Counted from the first letter of the stretch, positions 36,287 to 45,742 are shown. The stretch is 64,000 bases of DNA from Paraburkholderia kirstenboschensis (GCF_904848585.1 NZ_CAJHCR010000003.1:434001-498000), one strand, 5' to 3'. Notes: a model not told the origin generated them from the letters alone. Made by a program: numbers and translations.

Positions 36287-38916
36287 GACCACACCTGCGA
36301 TGCGACCGTGCTCGCGTGGCTGAAATAGCGCGCACTGATTTCATGCGCCGCAGCGCCGGCAAAACCGCCAATCTGATCGCATACCGCAGCCAGATTGCAA
36401 TACGCGCCTTGCCCGTCGACGTCGCATAGCGACGCAAGCGTGGGCAACGACGCGGCAGGCGGCATCAATTCCGCAAACGGACGATGCCGCGTGCTGCCCG
36501 CAGCCACCGCGATTTCATCGAGCTTCTTGCGCAAACGCTCATACACACCATAAATTCCGCGCGGATTGGTCGGCTCGATCACCAGCAGATCGAGCAGAGC
36601 CGGCACTTCGAAACGTCCCGGATAAAGCGAGCGATACGTAAGCGTGCTGTCGAACAATTGCAGCAGCAGGTCGAAACCGGCCGGCGTTGCAAGCTGGCCT
36701 TTGTCGGCGGCCACACGCACAAACGTGCTCATGGCCGACACGCGTTCGATATGCCGGCCGACGAACAGGAGCCGCCACGCCTCGTCGCGCGTCATGCGAT
36801 CGCCTTGCGCGCCGCTGATCGCCGACAATTGCACCGACAGCCGTTCAAGCGCGTTCATCAGCGTGACACGGTCGTAACGGCTGCCGCCATTCGTAGCACG
36901 GCCGTTCACCGCTGCCGGTGGCGAAGCATCGTTCGAACCGGCAGCCGGCATCAGCGTCTGCAACGCGTCGCGGAAGTCGTTGCGCGCGGCAAGAATGATG
37001 CGCCAGTGATCGTTCGACAACCGCCCGCGCACTTCGCCATTCGAGCGAGCCTGACAGGTCAGGTTCTGACCGATGCTCGCGGCGCCCGTGCTCTCGCTCA
37101 GATTGGCGACCAGCGCGCGTTCGAACGCTTGCGGCGTGTGCGACACGGACATGTCCCCCGACTGCAGGAGCCCGCAGTGCAGCGCAAGTTCGACAAGCGT
37201 CGGGAACATCGTGTCGGCATCGTTGCCTTCGAGCGAGCCCAGAATGAAGCGCAGCAGACGCACGTTGTTTTCCGCGCGTTCGCCGTAACGTCCGGCCCAG
37301 AAAAGGTTCTCCGCAGCGCGGCTCGACACGGTGCGATGTTTTCGCGCGAGGTCCGCAGGCTGCATCGGCGAAGGCAGTAGCGTAAAGGTCGACGTGGGCT
37401 GGCTCGACAGCACCCACGTGTCGACGCTGCTGCCGCCGTACTGCATGGATACCGTTGCCTGCCGCTCGGCGCCCATGCGCGTGAAGCCGCCGGGCATGAC
37501 GTGCCAGCCGCCGTTCACATCGGCGATCGCATACGCGCGCAACACGGACGGACGCCCGCCGATCGTGCCGTCTTCGTAACGCGGCGTGCAGGAAAGACGC
37601 TGGGCCTGCTGGATCGTATAGTTGCCGGGCGTCGCCTCGATACGCTCGCGCCACGCCGACAGCCGCTGTCTGCCCTGCTCGACGCCCGGCGGCGCGTCGC
37701 GGGCCGCAACCGGCCACGTGGGCACGATAAAGGCTTCGTCCATGCGCGCGAACGCGTGCTCGCGCGCCGCCTGCTCGCCGCACCACCAGGTGGCCACGCT
37801 CGGCAAAATAAGGTCTTCGTCGAACAGCACTTCGGCTATGCCGGGCAAAAACCCGTGCAAAGCGGGCGACTCGACAAAGCCGGACCCTGGCACGTTCGAA
37901 ACGATCACATTGCCGGCACGCATGACCTGCAGCAGGCCCGGCACGCCGATGGTCGAATCGGCTCGTAATTCCACGGGATCGCAGAACGCATCGTCCAGTC
38001 GCCGCAGCACGACATGCACGCGCTCCAGACCGGCGAGCGTCTTCAGATAAAGCATGTCGCCGCGCACCGTGAGGTCCTTGCCTTCCACCAGTGTCACGCC
38101 CAGATAACGCGCGAGGAACACGTGCTCGAAGTAAGTCTCGCTGAACGGCCCCGGCGTAAGCAACGCAATATGCGGCGAAGCATCGGCGCGAGGCGAATCG
38201 TGGCGCATGGTCGCCTGCGCCGCCTGAACCAGCGTCGAAATCAGTTGCGAATAGGTCGGCGCGAGGCGGCTTACGTGCATCGAACGAAACAGATCGGCAA
38301 ATAACGCCGAAACGATCAGCCGGTTTTCCAGCGCATAGCCGAGGCCGGAAGGCGCTTCCGTGCGGTGCGCCATCACCGTCCACTCGCCGTTCGGCGCACG
38401 CGCGAGGTCGACCGCGACCACTTGCAGAAACTGCCCGCCAGGCGGCGCATAGCCCTTTACGGGGCGCAGATAGCCGGGATGACCGAACACCAGCGCGGGA
38501 GGCAACTGTCCGCGTTGGAGCAAGGTTTGCGACCCATAGACGTCGGCGACGATTGCATTGAGCAGATGCGCGCGCTGCGTGACGCCGCGCTCGATATGCG
38601 CCCACTCGGCTTCGCTGATCAGGAACGGCAGCAGATCGAGCGCCCACGCGCGCGGCTCGCCGTTATCCGCGTACACGTTGTAGCTGATGTCGTTGTCGCG
38701 GATCTGCTGCGCGACCGAAGCGCGGTGACCTTCCAGCCGCGCGATGCCGTCTTCGCCGAGCCGCTCGAAGAACTGCCGCCAGGGGGCGCGCAGTGCGCCG
38801 GAGGCGTCGCGCAACTCGTCCCAGTGTCCCTCGTGAGCGGGCAAAAGCCGCAACAGGGACGAAGCGTCCGCACGGGTCGCGGACGTTTCGAAGGGAAAAG
38901 TCGATTGAAAAGCCAA
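36283..38916 (-). CDS. Circularly permuted ATP-grasp ligase fused to an alpha-E domain
   Basis: 877 residues. About 60-500 form a CP-ATP-grasp type 2 domain (IRDNDISYNVYAD, LNAIVADVYGSQTLL, VMAHRTEAPSGLGYALENR, TPGPFSETYFEHVFLARYLG, VEGKDLTVRGDMLYLKTL, VIVSNVPGSGFVESPALHG). From ~529 an all-helical alpha-E domain begins (SSRAAENLFWAGRYGERAEN) and runs to the end. In many bacteria these two units are separate genes; here they are fused. ATP-grasp enzymes join carboxylates to amines using ATP. No ATG fits the N-terminus: translation appears to start at TTG (38916), 29 bases after the DUF2126 stop. Confidence 0.88.
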   Translation of the reverse strand: MAFQSTFPFETSATRADASSLLRLLPAHEGHWDELRDASGALRAPWRQFFERLGEDGIARLEGHRASVAQQIRDNDISYNVYADNGEPRAWALDLLPFLISEAEWAHIERGVTQRAHLLNAIVADVYGSQTLLQRGQLPPALVFGHPGYLRPVKGYAPPGGQFLQVVAVDLARAPNGEWTVMAHRTEAPSGLGYALENRLIVSALFADLFRSMHVSRLAPTYSQLISTLVQAAQATMRHDSPRADASPHIALLTPGPFSETYFEHVFLARYLGVTLVEGKDLTVRGDMLYLKTLAGLERVHVVLRRLDDAFCDPVELRADSTIGVPGLLQVMRAGNVIVSNVPGSGFVESPALHGFLPGIAEVLFDEDLILPSVATWWCGEQAAREHAFARMDEAFIVPTWPVAARDAPPGVEQGRQRLSAWRERIEATPGNYTIQQAQRLSCTPRYEDGTIGGRPSVLRAYAIADVNGGWHVMPGGFTRMGAERQATVSMQYGGSSVDTWVLSSQPTSTFTLLPSPMQPADLARKHRTVSSRAAENLFWAGRYGERAENNVRLLRFILGSLEGNDADTMFPTLVELALHCGLLQSGDMSVSHTPQAFERALVANLSESTGAASIGQNLTCQARSNGEVRGRLSNDHWRIILAARNDFRDALQTLMPAAGSNDASPPAAVNGRATNGGSRYDRVTLMNALERLSVQLSAISGAQGDRMTRDEAWRLLFVGRHIERVSAMSTFVRVAADKGQLATPAGFDLLLQLFDSTLTYRSLYPGRFEVPALLDLLVIEPTNPRGIYGVYERLRKKLDEIAVAAGSTRHRPFAELMPPAASLPTLASLCDVDGQGAYCNLAAVCDQIGGFAGAAAHEISARYFSHASTVASQVWS

Positions 38917-38945
38917 GGTCGTGTCGTTATTGAAGGTGAGCTGTC

Positions 38946-41900
38946 TTACCAGTAGCGCAGATCGAGCGTGAACGGAAACTCGAGGCTACGTTGCGGCGCA
39001 TCGGCTGCAAGCGGCCCCGGTGTATGGCCCGACGCGAAAAAGCGTGCGCGCCGCCGGCTTTCGGCTTCGTAGGCGTTCACCGGGAACGTCTCGTAGTTGC
39101 GCCCGCCCGGATGTGCGACATGATACTGGCATCCGCCCACCGAACGGCCATTCCATGTATCGACCAGATCGAACGTGAGCGGCGCGTCGACGCCAATGGT
39201 CGGATGCAACGCCGAAGGCTGCGACCACGCACGAAACCGCACGCCCGCCACATATTCGCTGACGCGGCCTGTCGGCTGCAACGGCACGGGCACGCCATTG
39301 ACCGTCAGCACATGGCGGTTTTCGTTCAAGCCGAGCGCGCGCACCTCGAGCCGCTCCACCGACGAATCCACATAACGCACGGTTCCGCCCGGCGAGCCCT
39401 CCTCACCCATCACATGCCATGGTTCGAGCGCATTGCGAATGGTCAGCGATACTCCGCTCACCGTGGTTTCGCCGACCAGCGGAAAGCGGAACTCGAAGTG
39501 CGGTGCGAACCAGCTGCTGTCGAACGCGAAACCCGCGCGGTTCAGTTCGTCCAGCACGTCGTCGAAATCCATCTTCACGAAGGTGCCGAGCAGGAAACGG
39601 TCGTGCAGTTCCGTGCCCCAGCGCGTGAGCCGCTGCGTGTACGGCGTATGCCAGAAACGGGCGACCAGCGCGCGCAGCAGCAACTGCTGCACGAGGCTCA
39701 TGCGCGAGTGCGGCGGCATTTCGAAACCGCGCAATTCGAGCAGGCCGAGGCGCCCCGTCGGTCCATCGGGCGAATACAGCTTGTCGACGCAAAATTCCGC
39801 GCGATGCGTATTGCCCGTCACGTCGATCAGAATGTTGCGCAACGAGCGGTCGATCATCCACGCAGGCAGGTTCGCACTATCGCGTCCGCCAAGAAGGTCG
39901 ATCTGCCGCTGCAATTCGCGCAACGCCACTTCGAGTTCGTAGACCTGATCGTTGCGTGCTTCGTCGATGCGCGGCGCCTGGCTCGTCGGCCCGATAAAGA
40001 GCCCTGAAAACAGATACGAAAGCGAAGGATGGTTATGCCAGTACGCGCTCAGACTGGCGAGCAGATCCGGACGCCGCAGGAACGGACTGTCGGCGGGCGT
40101 CGCGCCGCCAAGCACGAGGTGATTGCCGCCGCCGGTGCCGGTATGGCGTCCGTCGGTCATGAACTTCTCGCTGCTCAGATAGCTCTGCGCCGCCGACTGA
40201 TATAGATACTCGGTGTGATCGACCAGTTGCTCCCAGTTCGCTGCCGGATGAATGTTCACCTCGATCACGCCGGGGTCGGGCGTGACCTGCAACATCTTCA
40301 GACGCGCATCGCGCGGCGGCGGATAGCCTTCGAGCACGACCTGCATGCGCAACTCGGCGGCCGTCGCTTCGACGGCGGCCAGCAGATCGAGATAGTCGTC
40401 GAGTTCGGTGAGCGGCGGCATGAACACGTGCAGGAGCGTTCGGCCGCCGCCAAGCCCGTCGGCTTCCGCTTTGGGACCGGCCGCGCGCTTCGGATCACGC
40501 GCCTCGACGCAAATGGCCGTGCGAAGCGTTTCCTTCGACGACTCGCCGCGCGCGGGCGCAACCGCGGCTTCCGTTTCACCACGCTGCGGCGCATACGCCA
40601 ACACCGCACTGCCGGGCATGCCGCTCAACAGATCGCCTGCCGACGACGACAACGCCGCAGCGCGCCGTGCGTCCGGGCCGGTCATTTCGTGCTGCTCGCC
40701 GTCGTACTGCATGCGCAACTGCGCGGCCGAACGCAACGGCACCGGCGGCGCGAACGGATCGTGTGCATGCTGATACGGATAGTCGGTCTTCGACACCCAC
40801 GGCAGCGAATCGAGCGGCAGGCGATAACCCATCGGCGAGTCGCCGGGAATCAGGTACATGCGTTCGTCGCGAAAGAACCAGCGGCCGCTGACCCACTTCG
40901 GCGCCTCCTGCGGCACATCGCGCTCGCGCGCAAGCGGCAGCACGTAGCCGGTCGCGCCGCCGAGTCCTGCGTCGAACACGCGGCGCAAACGCACGCGCTC
41001 GAGTTCGTCGTCGAGGCGCGCGTCGAGCGGATCGACGTTGACGGGCAGACGCCGCTCGCGCCACAGGTAGTACCAGACGTCTTCGAAACCGGGCAGGATG
41101 CAGCCTTCATCGAGCGAAAGTTTGGTGGCCAGGTGCGTGAGGAAGCGTTGCGCGTCGGCGGCCGTGTAGGTGCCGGGCTCGCGTTCGTCGGCGAACAATT
41201 CGGGGTTCTGCCAGCACGGCTCGCCGTCGGCGCGCCAGTACAACGACATCGCCCAGCGCGGCAACTGCTCGCCCGGATACCATTTGCCCTGGCCGATATG
41301 CAGGAAGCCGTTCGCGCCGTAGCGTGAGCGCAGCTTGTCCATCAGCGCGACGGCGTAGCCGCGTTTGGTCGGGCCGAGCGCGTCCGTGTTCCATTCGGCG
41401 GCGTCGCGGTCGCGCACCGACACGAAGGTCGGCTCGCCGCCCATCGTCAGGCGCACGTCCATGTCCGTGAGTCGACGGTCGACGTGCGCGCCCATCGCGA
41501 GGACGTCGTTCCAGACCTCTTCGCTATAAGGCTTCGTGACGCGCGGCGTTTCTAGCACGCGGCTGATCGACATGGTGTGGCTGAACTCGACCTCGGATTC
41601 GTCCACCGCGCCCGATATCGGCGCGGCGCTGCCGGGTTCCGGTGTGCAGGCGACCGGAATGTGACCTTCGCCGGCAAGCAGGCCCGAAGTCGGGTCGAGG
41701 CCGATCCAACCGGCGCCCGGCAGATAGACTTCGCACCAGGCGTGCAGGTCGGTGAAGTCGACTTCAGTGCCGCTCGGGCCGTCGATAGATTTGATATCGG
41801 GCGCAAGCTGCAGCAGATAGCCGGACACGAAGCGCGCTGCAAGGCCCAACTGGCGCAACGTCTCGACCAGCAGCCAGCCCGAATCGCGGCACGATCCGGC

Positions 41901-42428
41901 GCCGCTCGCGAGCGTTTCCTCGGGCGTCTGGACGCCCGGCTCCATCCGAATCAGATAGCGAATCTCGCGTTGCAGCCGCTGATTCAACGCGACGAGAAAG
42001 TCCGCGGTCACAGTCGGCGTGAGGTCAATACTTTTCACGAACTCGGCGAAGCGCGGCGTCATGGGACGCTTCACGCGATACGGCGCGAGTTCGAGCGCGA
42101 GGTCCGGTGAATAGTCGAACGGAAATTTTTCGGCCGACGGCTCAAGAAAGAAATCGAACGGATTGTAGACGGCCATTTCGGCGACCAGATCGACGGTCAC
42201 CTTAAATTCACGCGTCTTCTCCGGGAAAACGAGCCGCGCCTGATAGTTGGCGAACGCATCCTGCTGCCAGTTGATGAAGTGTTGAGCCGGCTCGACCCGC
42301 ATCGAATAAGAGAGGATCGGAGTCCGGCAATGCGGTGCGGGCCTCAAACGCACGACCTGGGGCGACAGCGCAACCAGCCTGTCGTAACGGTAATGTGTGA
42401 CGTGGTTCAACGCGACGCGTATGGACAC
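38946..42428 (-). CDS. Transglutaminase-like domain fused to DUF2126 putative amidoligase
   Basis: 1160 residues. The N-terminal half (to ~300) is a transglutaminase-like enzyme: RVALNHVTHYRYDRLVALSP at the start and a triad of Cys180 (GAGSCRDSGW), His229 (DLHAWCEV) and Asp245 (WIGLDPTSG). From ~324 (DVRLTMGGEPTFVSV) to the end is DUF2126, annotated in Pfam as a putative amidoligase related to the glutamine-synthetase fold; VIEVNIHPAANW (721-732) and RHTGTGGGNH (761-770) fit its metal/ATP site. A GTG start at 42428, with AGGAG six bases upstream, is chosen over an ATG 71 codons further. First gene of the operon with the ATP-grasp/alpha-E and second transglutaminase genes. Confidence 0.88.
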   Translation of the reverse strand: MSIRVALNHVTHYRYDRLVALSPQVVRLRPAPHCRTPILSYSMRVEPAQHFINWQQDAFANYQARLVFPEKTREFKVTVDLVAEMAVYNPFDFFLEPSAEKFPFDYSPDLALELAPYRVKRPMTPRFAEFVKSIDLTPTVTADFLVALNQRLQREIRYLIRMEPGVQTPEETLASGAGSCRDSGWLLVETLRQLGLAARFVSGYLLQLAPDIKSIDGPSGTEVDFTDLHAWCEVYLPGAGWIGLDPTSGLLAGEGHIPVACTPEPGSAAPISGAVDESEVEFSHTMSISRVLETPRVTKPYSEEVWNDVLAMGAHVDRRLTDMDVRLTMGGEPTFVSVRDRDAAEWNTDALGPTKRGYAVALMDKLRSRYGANGFLHIGQGKWYPGEQLPRWAMSLYWRADGEPCWQNPELFADEREPGTYTAADAQRFLTHLATKLSLDEGCILPGFEDVWYYLWRERRLPVNVDPLDARLDDELERVRLRRVFDAGLGGATGYVLPLARERDVPQEAPKWVSGRWFFRDERMYLIPGDSPMGYRLPLDSLPWVSKTDYPYQHAHDPFAPPVPLRSAAQLRMQYDGEQHEMTGPDARRAAALSSSAGDLLSGMPGSAVLAYAPQRGETEAAVAPARGESSKETLRTAICVEARDPKRAAGPKAEADGLGGGRTLLHVFMPPLTELDDYLDLLAAVEATAAELRMQVVLEGYPPPRDARLKMLQVTPDPGVIEVNIHPAANWEQLVDHTEYLYQSAAQSYLSSEKFMTDGRHTGTGGGNHLVLGGATPADSPFLRRPDLLASLSAYWHNHPSLSYLFSGLFIGPTSQAPRIDEARNDQVYELEVALRELQRQIDLLGGRDSANLPAWMIDRSLRNILIDVTGNTHRAEFCVDKLYSPDGPTGRLGLLELRGFEMPPHSRMSLVQQLLLRALVARFWHTPYTQRLTRWGTELHDRFLLGTFVKMDFDDVLDELNRAGFAFDSSWFAPHFEFRFPLVGETTVSGVSLTIRNALEPWHVMGEEGSPGGTVRYVDSSVERLEVRALGLNENRHVLTVNGVPVPLQPTGRVSEYVAGVRFRAWSQPSALHPTIGVDAPLTFDLVDTWNGRSVGGCQYHVAHPGGRNYETFPVNAYEAESRRRARFFASGHTPGPLAADAPQRSLEFPFTLDLRYW

Positions 42429-42661
42429 ACCGGACTCCTGGTCTATGGTTGGCAGCCCGCCAAAAGCAAGCTTCATGCCGTTCATCTGAAAGCCGCATGC
42501 GGCCACGGTACTGCCGTTGGCAGGGCCGTGCACCAAACAGAGGCGGCGCCCATGCACGATCATGCCCATACTGTGCGTTAAAGCGGTGACGTCTGGCAAA
42601 TGCGGCATGAACATTGCGCGACCGACGCTTCTCACTGTCACTCACCGCTCGGGTTTCGTCC
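42429..42661. promoter_or_regulatory. Divergent promoter region of the amidoligase operon and metallopeptidase
   Basis: 233 bases between the GTG start at 42428 (minus) and the ATG at 42662 (plus). It must hold both promoters. I see no clear -35/-10 pair or operator repeat; the frame of the DUF2126 gene stays open through it, but the ribosome-binding site at 42435-42439 argues against a longer protein. Confidence 0.5.
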
Positions 42662-43798
42662 ATGAAAACGTTCCACTGCAATCGCTGCTCGCACCTCGTG
42701 TTCTTCGAGAACGTCCGGTGCGAGCGCTGCGAGGCGCTACTCGGCTATGTGCCGGAACTGCGTGAGATCAGCGCCTTTGAAGACGCGGGCGAAGAGCGCT
42801 GGCGCAGCCTGCACCCGGAAGCGGACGGCGCGCTTTACCGGCAATGCCATAACTACTCCGTCGAAAACGTCTGCAACTGGATGATCCCCGCCGATTCGGA
42901 CGCCACGCTGTGCCAGTCATGCCAGTTGACACATACCATTCCCAATCTCGGCGCGCCCGAGAACCGGCTTTACTGGTACCGCCTGGAAGTGGCGAAACGC
43001 CGGCTGCTGTATACGCTCGGCGAATTCGGCCTCGACATCAAATCGCGCCAGGAAGACCCCGAGCACGGTCTCGCCTTCGAATTTCTCGAGGACGGCGGCG
43101 ACGGTTCGCGTGTGATGACCGGGCATGACAACGGGCTCATCACGCTGAACATTGCGGAGGCCGACGACGCTCACCGCGAGAAAGTGCGCACCGCGATGGG
43201 CGAGCCGTACCGCACACTGCTCGGCCACTTCCGCCACGAAACCGGCCACTACTACTTCAGTCAACTGGTGGAGAATAGCCCGCGTTGGCTCGAACCGTTC
43301 CGCAAACTTTTTGGCGACGAGCGCGCCGATTATGGCGAAGCGCTCGACGCGTACTATCGCGACGGCGCGCCCGCCGACTGGCAGGCGTCGTACATCAGCG
43401 CGTATGCGACGATGCATCCGTGGGAAGACTGGGCCGAGACGTGGGCGCACTACATGTTGATCGTCGACGTGCTGGACACGTCGACCTCGTACGGCGTAGC
43501 GCTGCTGCCCGACGATCCGAGCGAACCGACGCTGACCGACCGCACGCCCGTTGAAGACGCAAGCTTCGATAATCTGATGAAGCGCTGGTATCCGCTCACG
43601 TACGCATTGAACAGCCTGAACCGCAGCCTCGGCATGCCGGACGGTTATCCGTTCACATTGGCCGTGCCGGTGGTGGACAAATTGCGCTTCGTGCATCGCG
43701 TGATTGCGGAGGCGGGGAATAAATCGTCGGCTTCGCAAAGCTCGAAAGGTCCTGCGAAACAGCCCACGTCGAAGCAGGCAACGAAAAGCGTACGCTGA
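42662..43798 (+). CDS. Zinc-ribbon putative metallopeptidase
   Basis: 378 residues. An N-terminal zinc ribbon (Cys6, Cys9, Cys20, Cys23: CNRC ... CERC) and a second cysteine group (Cys62, Cys71, Cys84, Cys87) precede a predicted peptidase domain with the zincin-like motif HETGH (192-196) in GHFRHETGHYYF and a downstream region with ERADYGEALDAYY. It corresponds to the family of putative zinc-binding metallopeptidases with an N-terminal zinc ribbon. The Lys/Ser-rich tail from ~350 is disordered. It is divergent from the amidoligase operon, and its cleavage function complements the ligases encoded there. Confidence 0.85.
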   Translation: MKTFHCNRCSHLVFFENVRCERCEALLGYVPELREISAFEDAGEERWRSLHPEADGALYRQCHNYSVENVCNWMIPADSDATLCQSCQLTHTIPNLGAPENRLYWYRLEVAKRRLLYTLGEFGLDIKSRQEDPEHGLAFEFLEDGGDGSRVMTGHDNGLITLNIAEADDAHREKVRTAMGEPYRTLLGHFRHETGHYYFSQLVENSPRWLEPFRKLFGDERADYGEALDAYYRDGAPADWQASYISAYATMHPWEDWAETWAHYMLIVDVLDTSTSYGVALLPDDPSEPTLTDRTPVEDASFDNLMKRWYPLTYALNSLNRSLGMPDGYPFTLAVPVVDKLRFVHRVIAEAGNKSSASQSSKGPAKQPTSKQATKSVR

Positions 43799-43834
43799 CG
43801 CACATTGGGCCGCATCCGGGCGGCCTTACACATG

Positions 43835-43879
43835 AAAAAGCCGCGAACGGTTCGACTAGATTCGACGACCATTCGCGGC
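43835..43879 (-). terminator. Terminator of the phasin gene
   Basis: Minus strand GCCGCGAA (43879-43872) pairs with TTCGCGGC (43847-43840), followed by five Ts (43839-43835). The 24-base interior holds further complementary TCGA segments. It sits between convergent genes and could also stop the metallopeptidase transcript. Confidence 0.75.
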
Positions 43880-43932
43880 ATTGGCTTCGGGCAACATCTG
43901 TCGCCGGGAAGCGATTCAGCACCTTAGCGCGC

Positions 43933-44364
43933 TTACTTCTTCGGCTGTTGCTGTTGCAAAAGCGAGCGCAATTCCTGCACGTTTTCTTCCACACGTTTGG
44001 CGATCACCGCATACGACTCGGCTTGCGTCTGATACGCCGCCTGCGCGAGTTGCTGCATATCCGCGAGCGACTTGTGCAAGCTCTGCTGGATCAGCTCGGC
44101 TGTCTTCGCGGAAGGCGTGGACCCGCTCGCCGATAGCTGCCCCGTGAGCGACTGCAATTCGGTGAGCGTCGTGCGCAGCATCTCCGCCTGTTTCTGCGCG
44201 AGCGACTGCATGCCCTGGAACGCTGTCTGATTCGCCTGAACCAGTGCTTCGACGTCCTTGCGCCGTGCTTCCATGATGGCGGGCACGTCGAAACCGGGCA
44301 GCTTGAACTGCTCCAGCATTTTGGTGAAATCGCCAAACGGATTGGCGGTATCAGGTCGGTCCAT
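43933..44364 (-). CDS. Phasin-family protein
   Basis: 143 residues, helical, without signal or membrane segment. The N-terminal FTKMLEQFKLPGFDVPAIMEARRKDVEAL matches the phasin consensus, followed by amphipathic heptad-rich helices (QTAFQGMQSLAQKQAEML; SLHKSLADMQQLAQAAYQT) and a glutamine-rich tail QQQQPKK. Phasins coat polyhydroxyalkanoate granules or act in granule-related regulation and stress. AGGAGG ahead of the ATG at 44364 fixes the start. No pha synthesis gene is adjacent. Confidence 0.85.
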   Translation of the reverse strand: MDRPDTANPFGDFTKMLEQFKLPGFDVPAIMEARRKDVEALVQANQTAFQGMQSLAQKQAEMLRTTLTELQSLTGQLSASGSTPSAKTAELIQQSLHKSLADMQQLAQAAYQTQAESYAVIAKRVEENVQELRSLLQQQQPKK

Positions 44365-44712
44365 GCGAAATCCTCCTTTACGGTTGAACAATCGCCACCG
44401 GCGCCTCGCCGCAAGATTCACGCGATGCAGGCACCCGCGGTCTCCGGTGCGCCGCGCCCCGCGAGAGCGTTGCGCGGTTGTGGGGTCGGACGGCACATTG
44501 CGTCAATCATGCGCCATCCCACGCTATTGCGCCAGCGCATGCGCCATTCCCGAACGCGACGCGACCCCGTAGCTCGCTACGCGACAGGCTTCGGCGCAAG
44601 ACTTCGTAAGCGTGGAGAAGCGTGTCCGTAACCCGGCACAACGGGGTCTCGTCTATCGTTAGGATGAGCCGGCGCACTGTCGCGCCGGCGCTGTGTCGAT
44701 GGGAGCGACCTC
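44365..44712. other. Divergent intergenic region, phasin / exported protein
   Basis: 348 bases with no supported gene. The phasin ribosome-binding site is at its left edge. No palindrome, promoter consensus or repeat convincing enough to name. Confidence 0.6.
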
Positions 44713-45207
44713 ATGAAAAAACAGATCTTTGGCGCGGCGGTGGCCGCCGTGCTGACCATGTCCGCAACGGCCGCATTTGCGGAAGACGGCTTGCCGACGC
44801 CGCCTACCTCTCACCATCGCGAAGCGCCGCAAATCGACGGCGCACGAGGAACGCATGACGCGATGGGTCCGATGGGTCCGATGTTTCCGGCTGGTCCGCT
44901 GGCTCCGATGGGTCCCATCGGCCCCGGCTTCGCCGTGATCAACGATCTCGAACAGTTGCGCCGACTGTACGCACTGAGCGGACGCCCGGGCGACATCGTC
45001 GCGGTGTACCACGACGTGCTCAACAGGACGCAGGACCCGATGCTGCGTCACTACGTGTACGACTCACTCGCCCGCGAACAGTTGAAGCCCGCCAATCCCG
45101 ACCAGGCGATCGCCACGTTGCGCACGAGCCTGTCGGAAGACCTCGCCGCGGCTAACAAACCGCCGCGCACGCCATTCGATAATGCGCCGCAGGCGAAGCC
45201 GCAGTAA
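44713..45207 (+). CDS. Exported protein with a Gly-Pro-Met collagen-like stretch
   Basis: 164 residues. Sec signal peptide KKQIFGAAVAAVLTMSATAAFA (cleavage after AFA, residue 23). A His/Pro-rich segment precedes a short run of Gly-Pro-X units (MGPMGPMFPAGPLAPMGPIG, ~51-70). The remaining ~90 residues are soluble and helical (LEQLRRLYALSGRPGDIVAVYHDVL, DPMLRHYVYDSLAREQL), ending in a Pro-rich tail. Function unknown; predicted periplasmic. A possible reader of cell-envelope state, but there is no evidence for a role. Confidence 0.7.
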   Translation: MKKQIFGAAVAAVLTMSATAAFAEDGLPTPPTSHHREAPQIDGARGTHDAMGPMGPMFPAGPLAPMGPIGPGFAVINDLEQLRRLYALSGRPGDIVAVYHDVLNRTQDPMLRHYVYDSLAREQLKPANPDQAIATLRTSLSEDLAAANKPPRTPFDNAPQAKPQ

Positions 45208-45742
45208 CACTATTCCCCTGGAAGCGCTGCCGCCAACAGGCCCCGCCGACGTTCGTCGCGCAGCGTTAGTTCTCGCACATTGCCGTTCACTGGCCGCTTT
45301 TTCGTCTTCCGTCTGTTGATTACGATAAAGGCTGTCAAAACGCCCGTGCGAGTGAAGCATGCGTTATCCAGTCGATGTGGCCGTTGCCGCCGCTTTGCTC
45401 GTGTTCGTGCTTTGCTGCATCGTGACGCTTGCGTTGAACTGATCCCTCCTGCATGTTGCGCCGCTCGCACTCGCGCGGCGTTCTTCTATCTATCCACGGT
45501 GCAGCACTCCCACGCAAAACGCCCTCTCGGCGCGTGACATTGCGCGAAATAATTGTTCGATGGAGTCGGACAAGCGCCTCCGCCATACTTCGTTTCGCTG
45601 CCGGTGCGTACGAAACAGAACGCAAGAGATCAAGAGTGCTTTATGTGCGACACCTGTCGCCGATGATCACGATCCCCCGGTTGCCGGTCATCGGAAGATA
45701 CGTTCGAACACTACGGCACCGCGTGCCGACAACGAGACAACC
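45208..45742. other. Intergenic region, exported protein / DUF4410 lipoprotein
   Basis: 535 bases. The only candidate gene is the 27-codon frame at 45359-45442. Longer frames near 45453-45824 read out of phase into the lipoprotein gene and have no ribosome-binding site. No terminator is convincing after the stop at 45207. Confidence 0.5.
45359..45442 (+). CDS. Possible 27-residue single-span membrane peptide
   Basis: A short frame encoding MRYPVDVAVAAALLVFVLCC followed by IVTLALN: a two-charge N-terminus, then one membrane-spanning stretch. It is too short for usual gene calling. The upstream GAGTGAAGC gives only a weak ribosome-binding site. Peptides of this size and shape can regulate membrane complexes; expression is unproven. 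Confidence 0.3.
   Translation: MRYPVDVAVAAALLVFVLCCIVTLALN

Noticed and set aside
34985-36328. Long plus-strand frame (447 codons) over MarR 2 and the transglutaminase gene
   Set aside because: It is the antisense shadow of two well-recognised genes, with an Arg/His-rich product typical of shadow frames in GC-rich DNA.
40215-41327. Plus-strand frame (370 codons) inside the DUF2126 gene
   Set aside because: Antisense shadow of a conserved domain; no ribosome-binding site or family resemblance.
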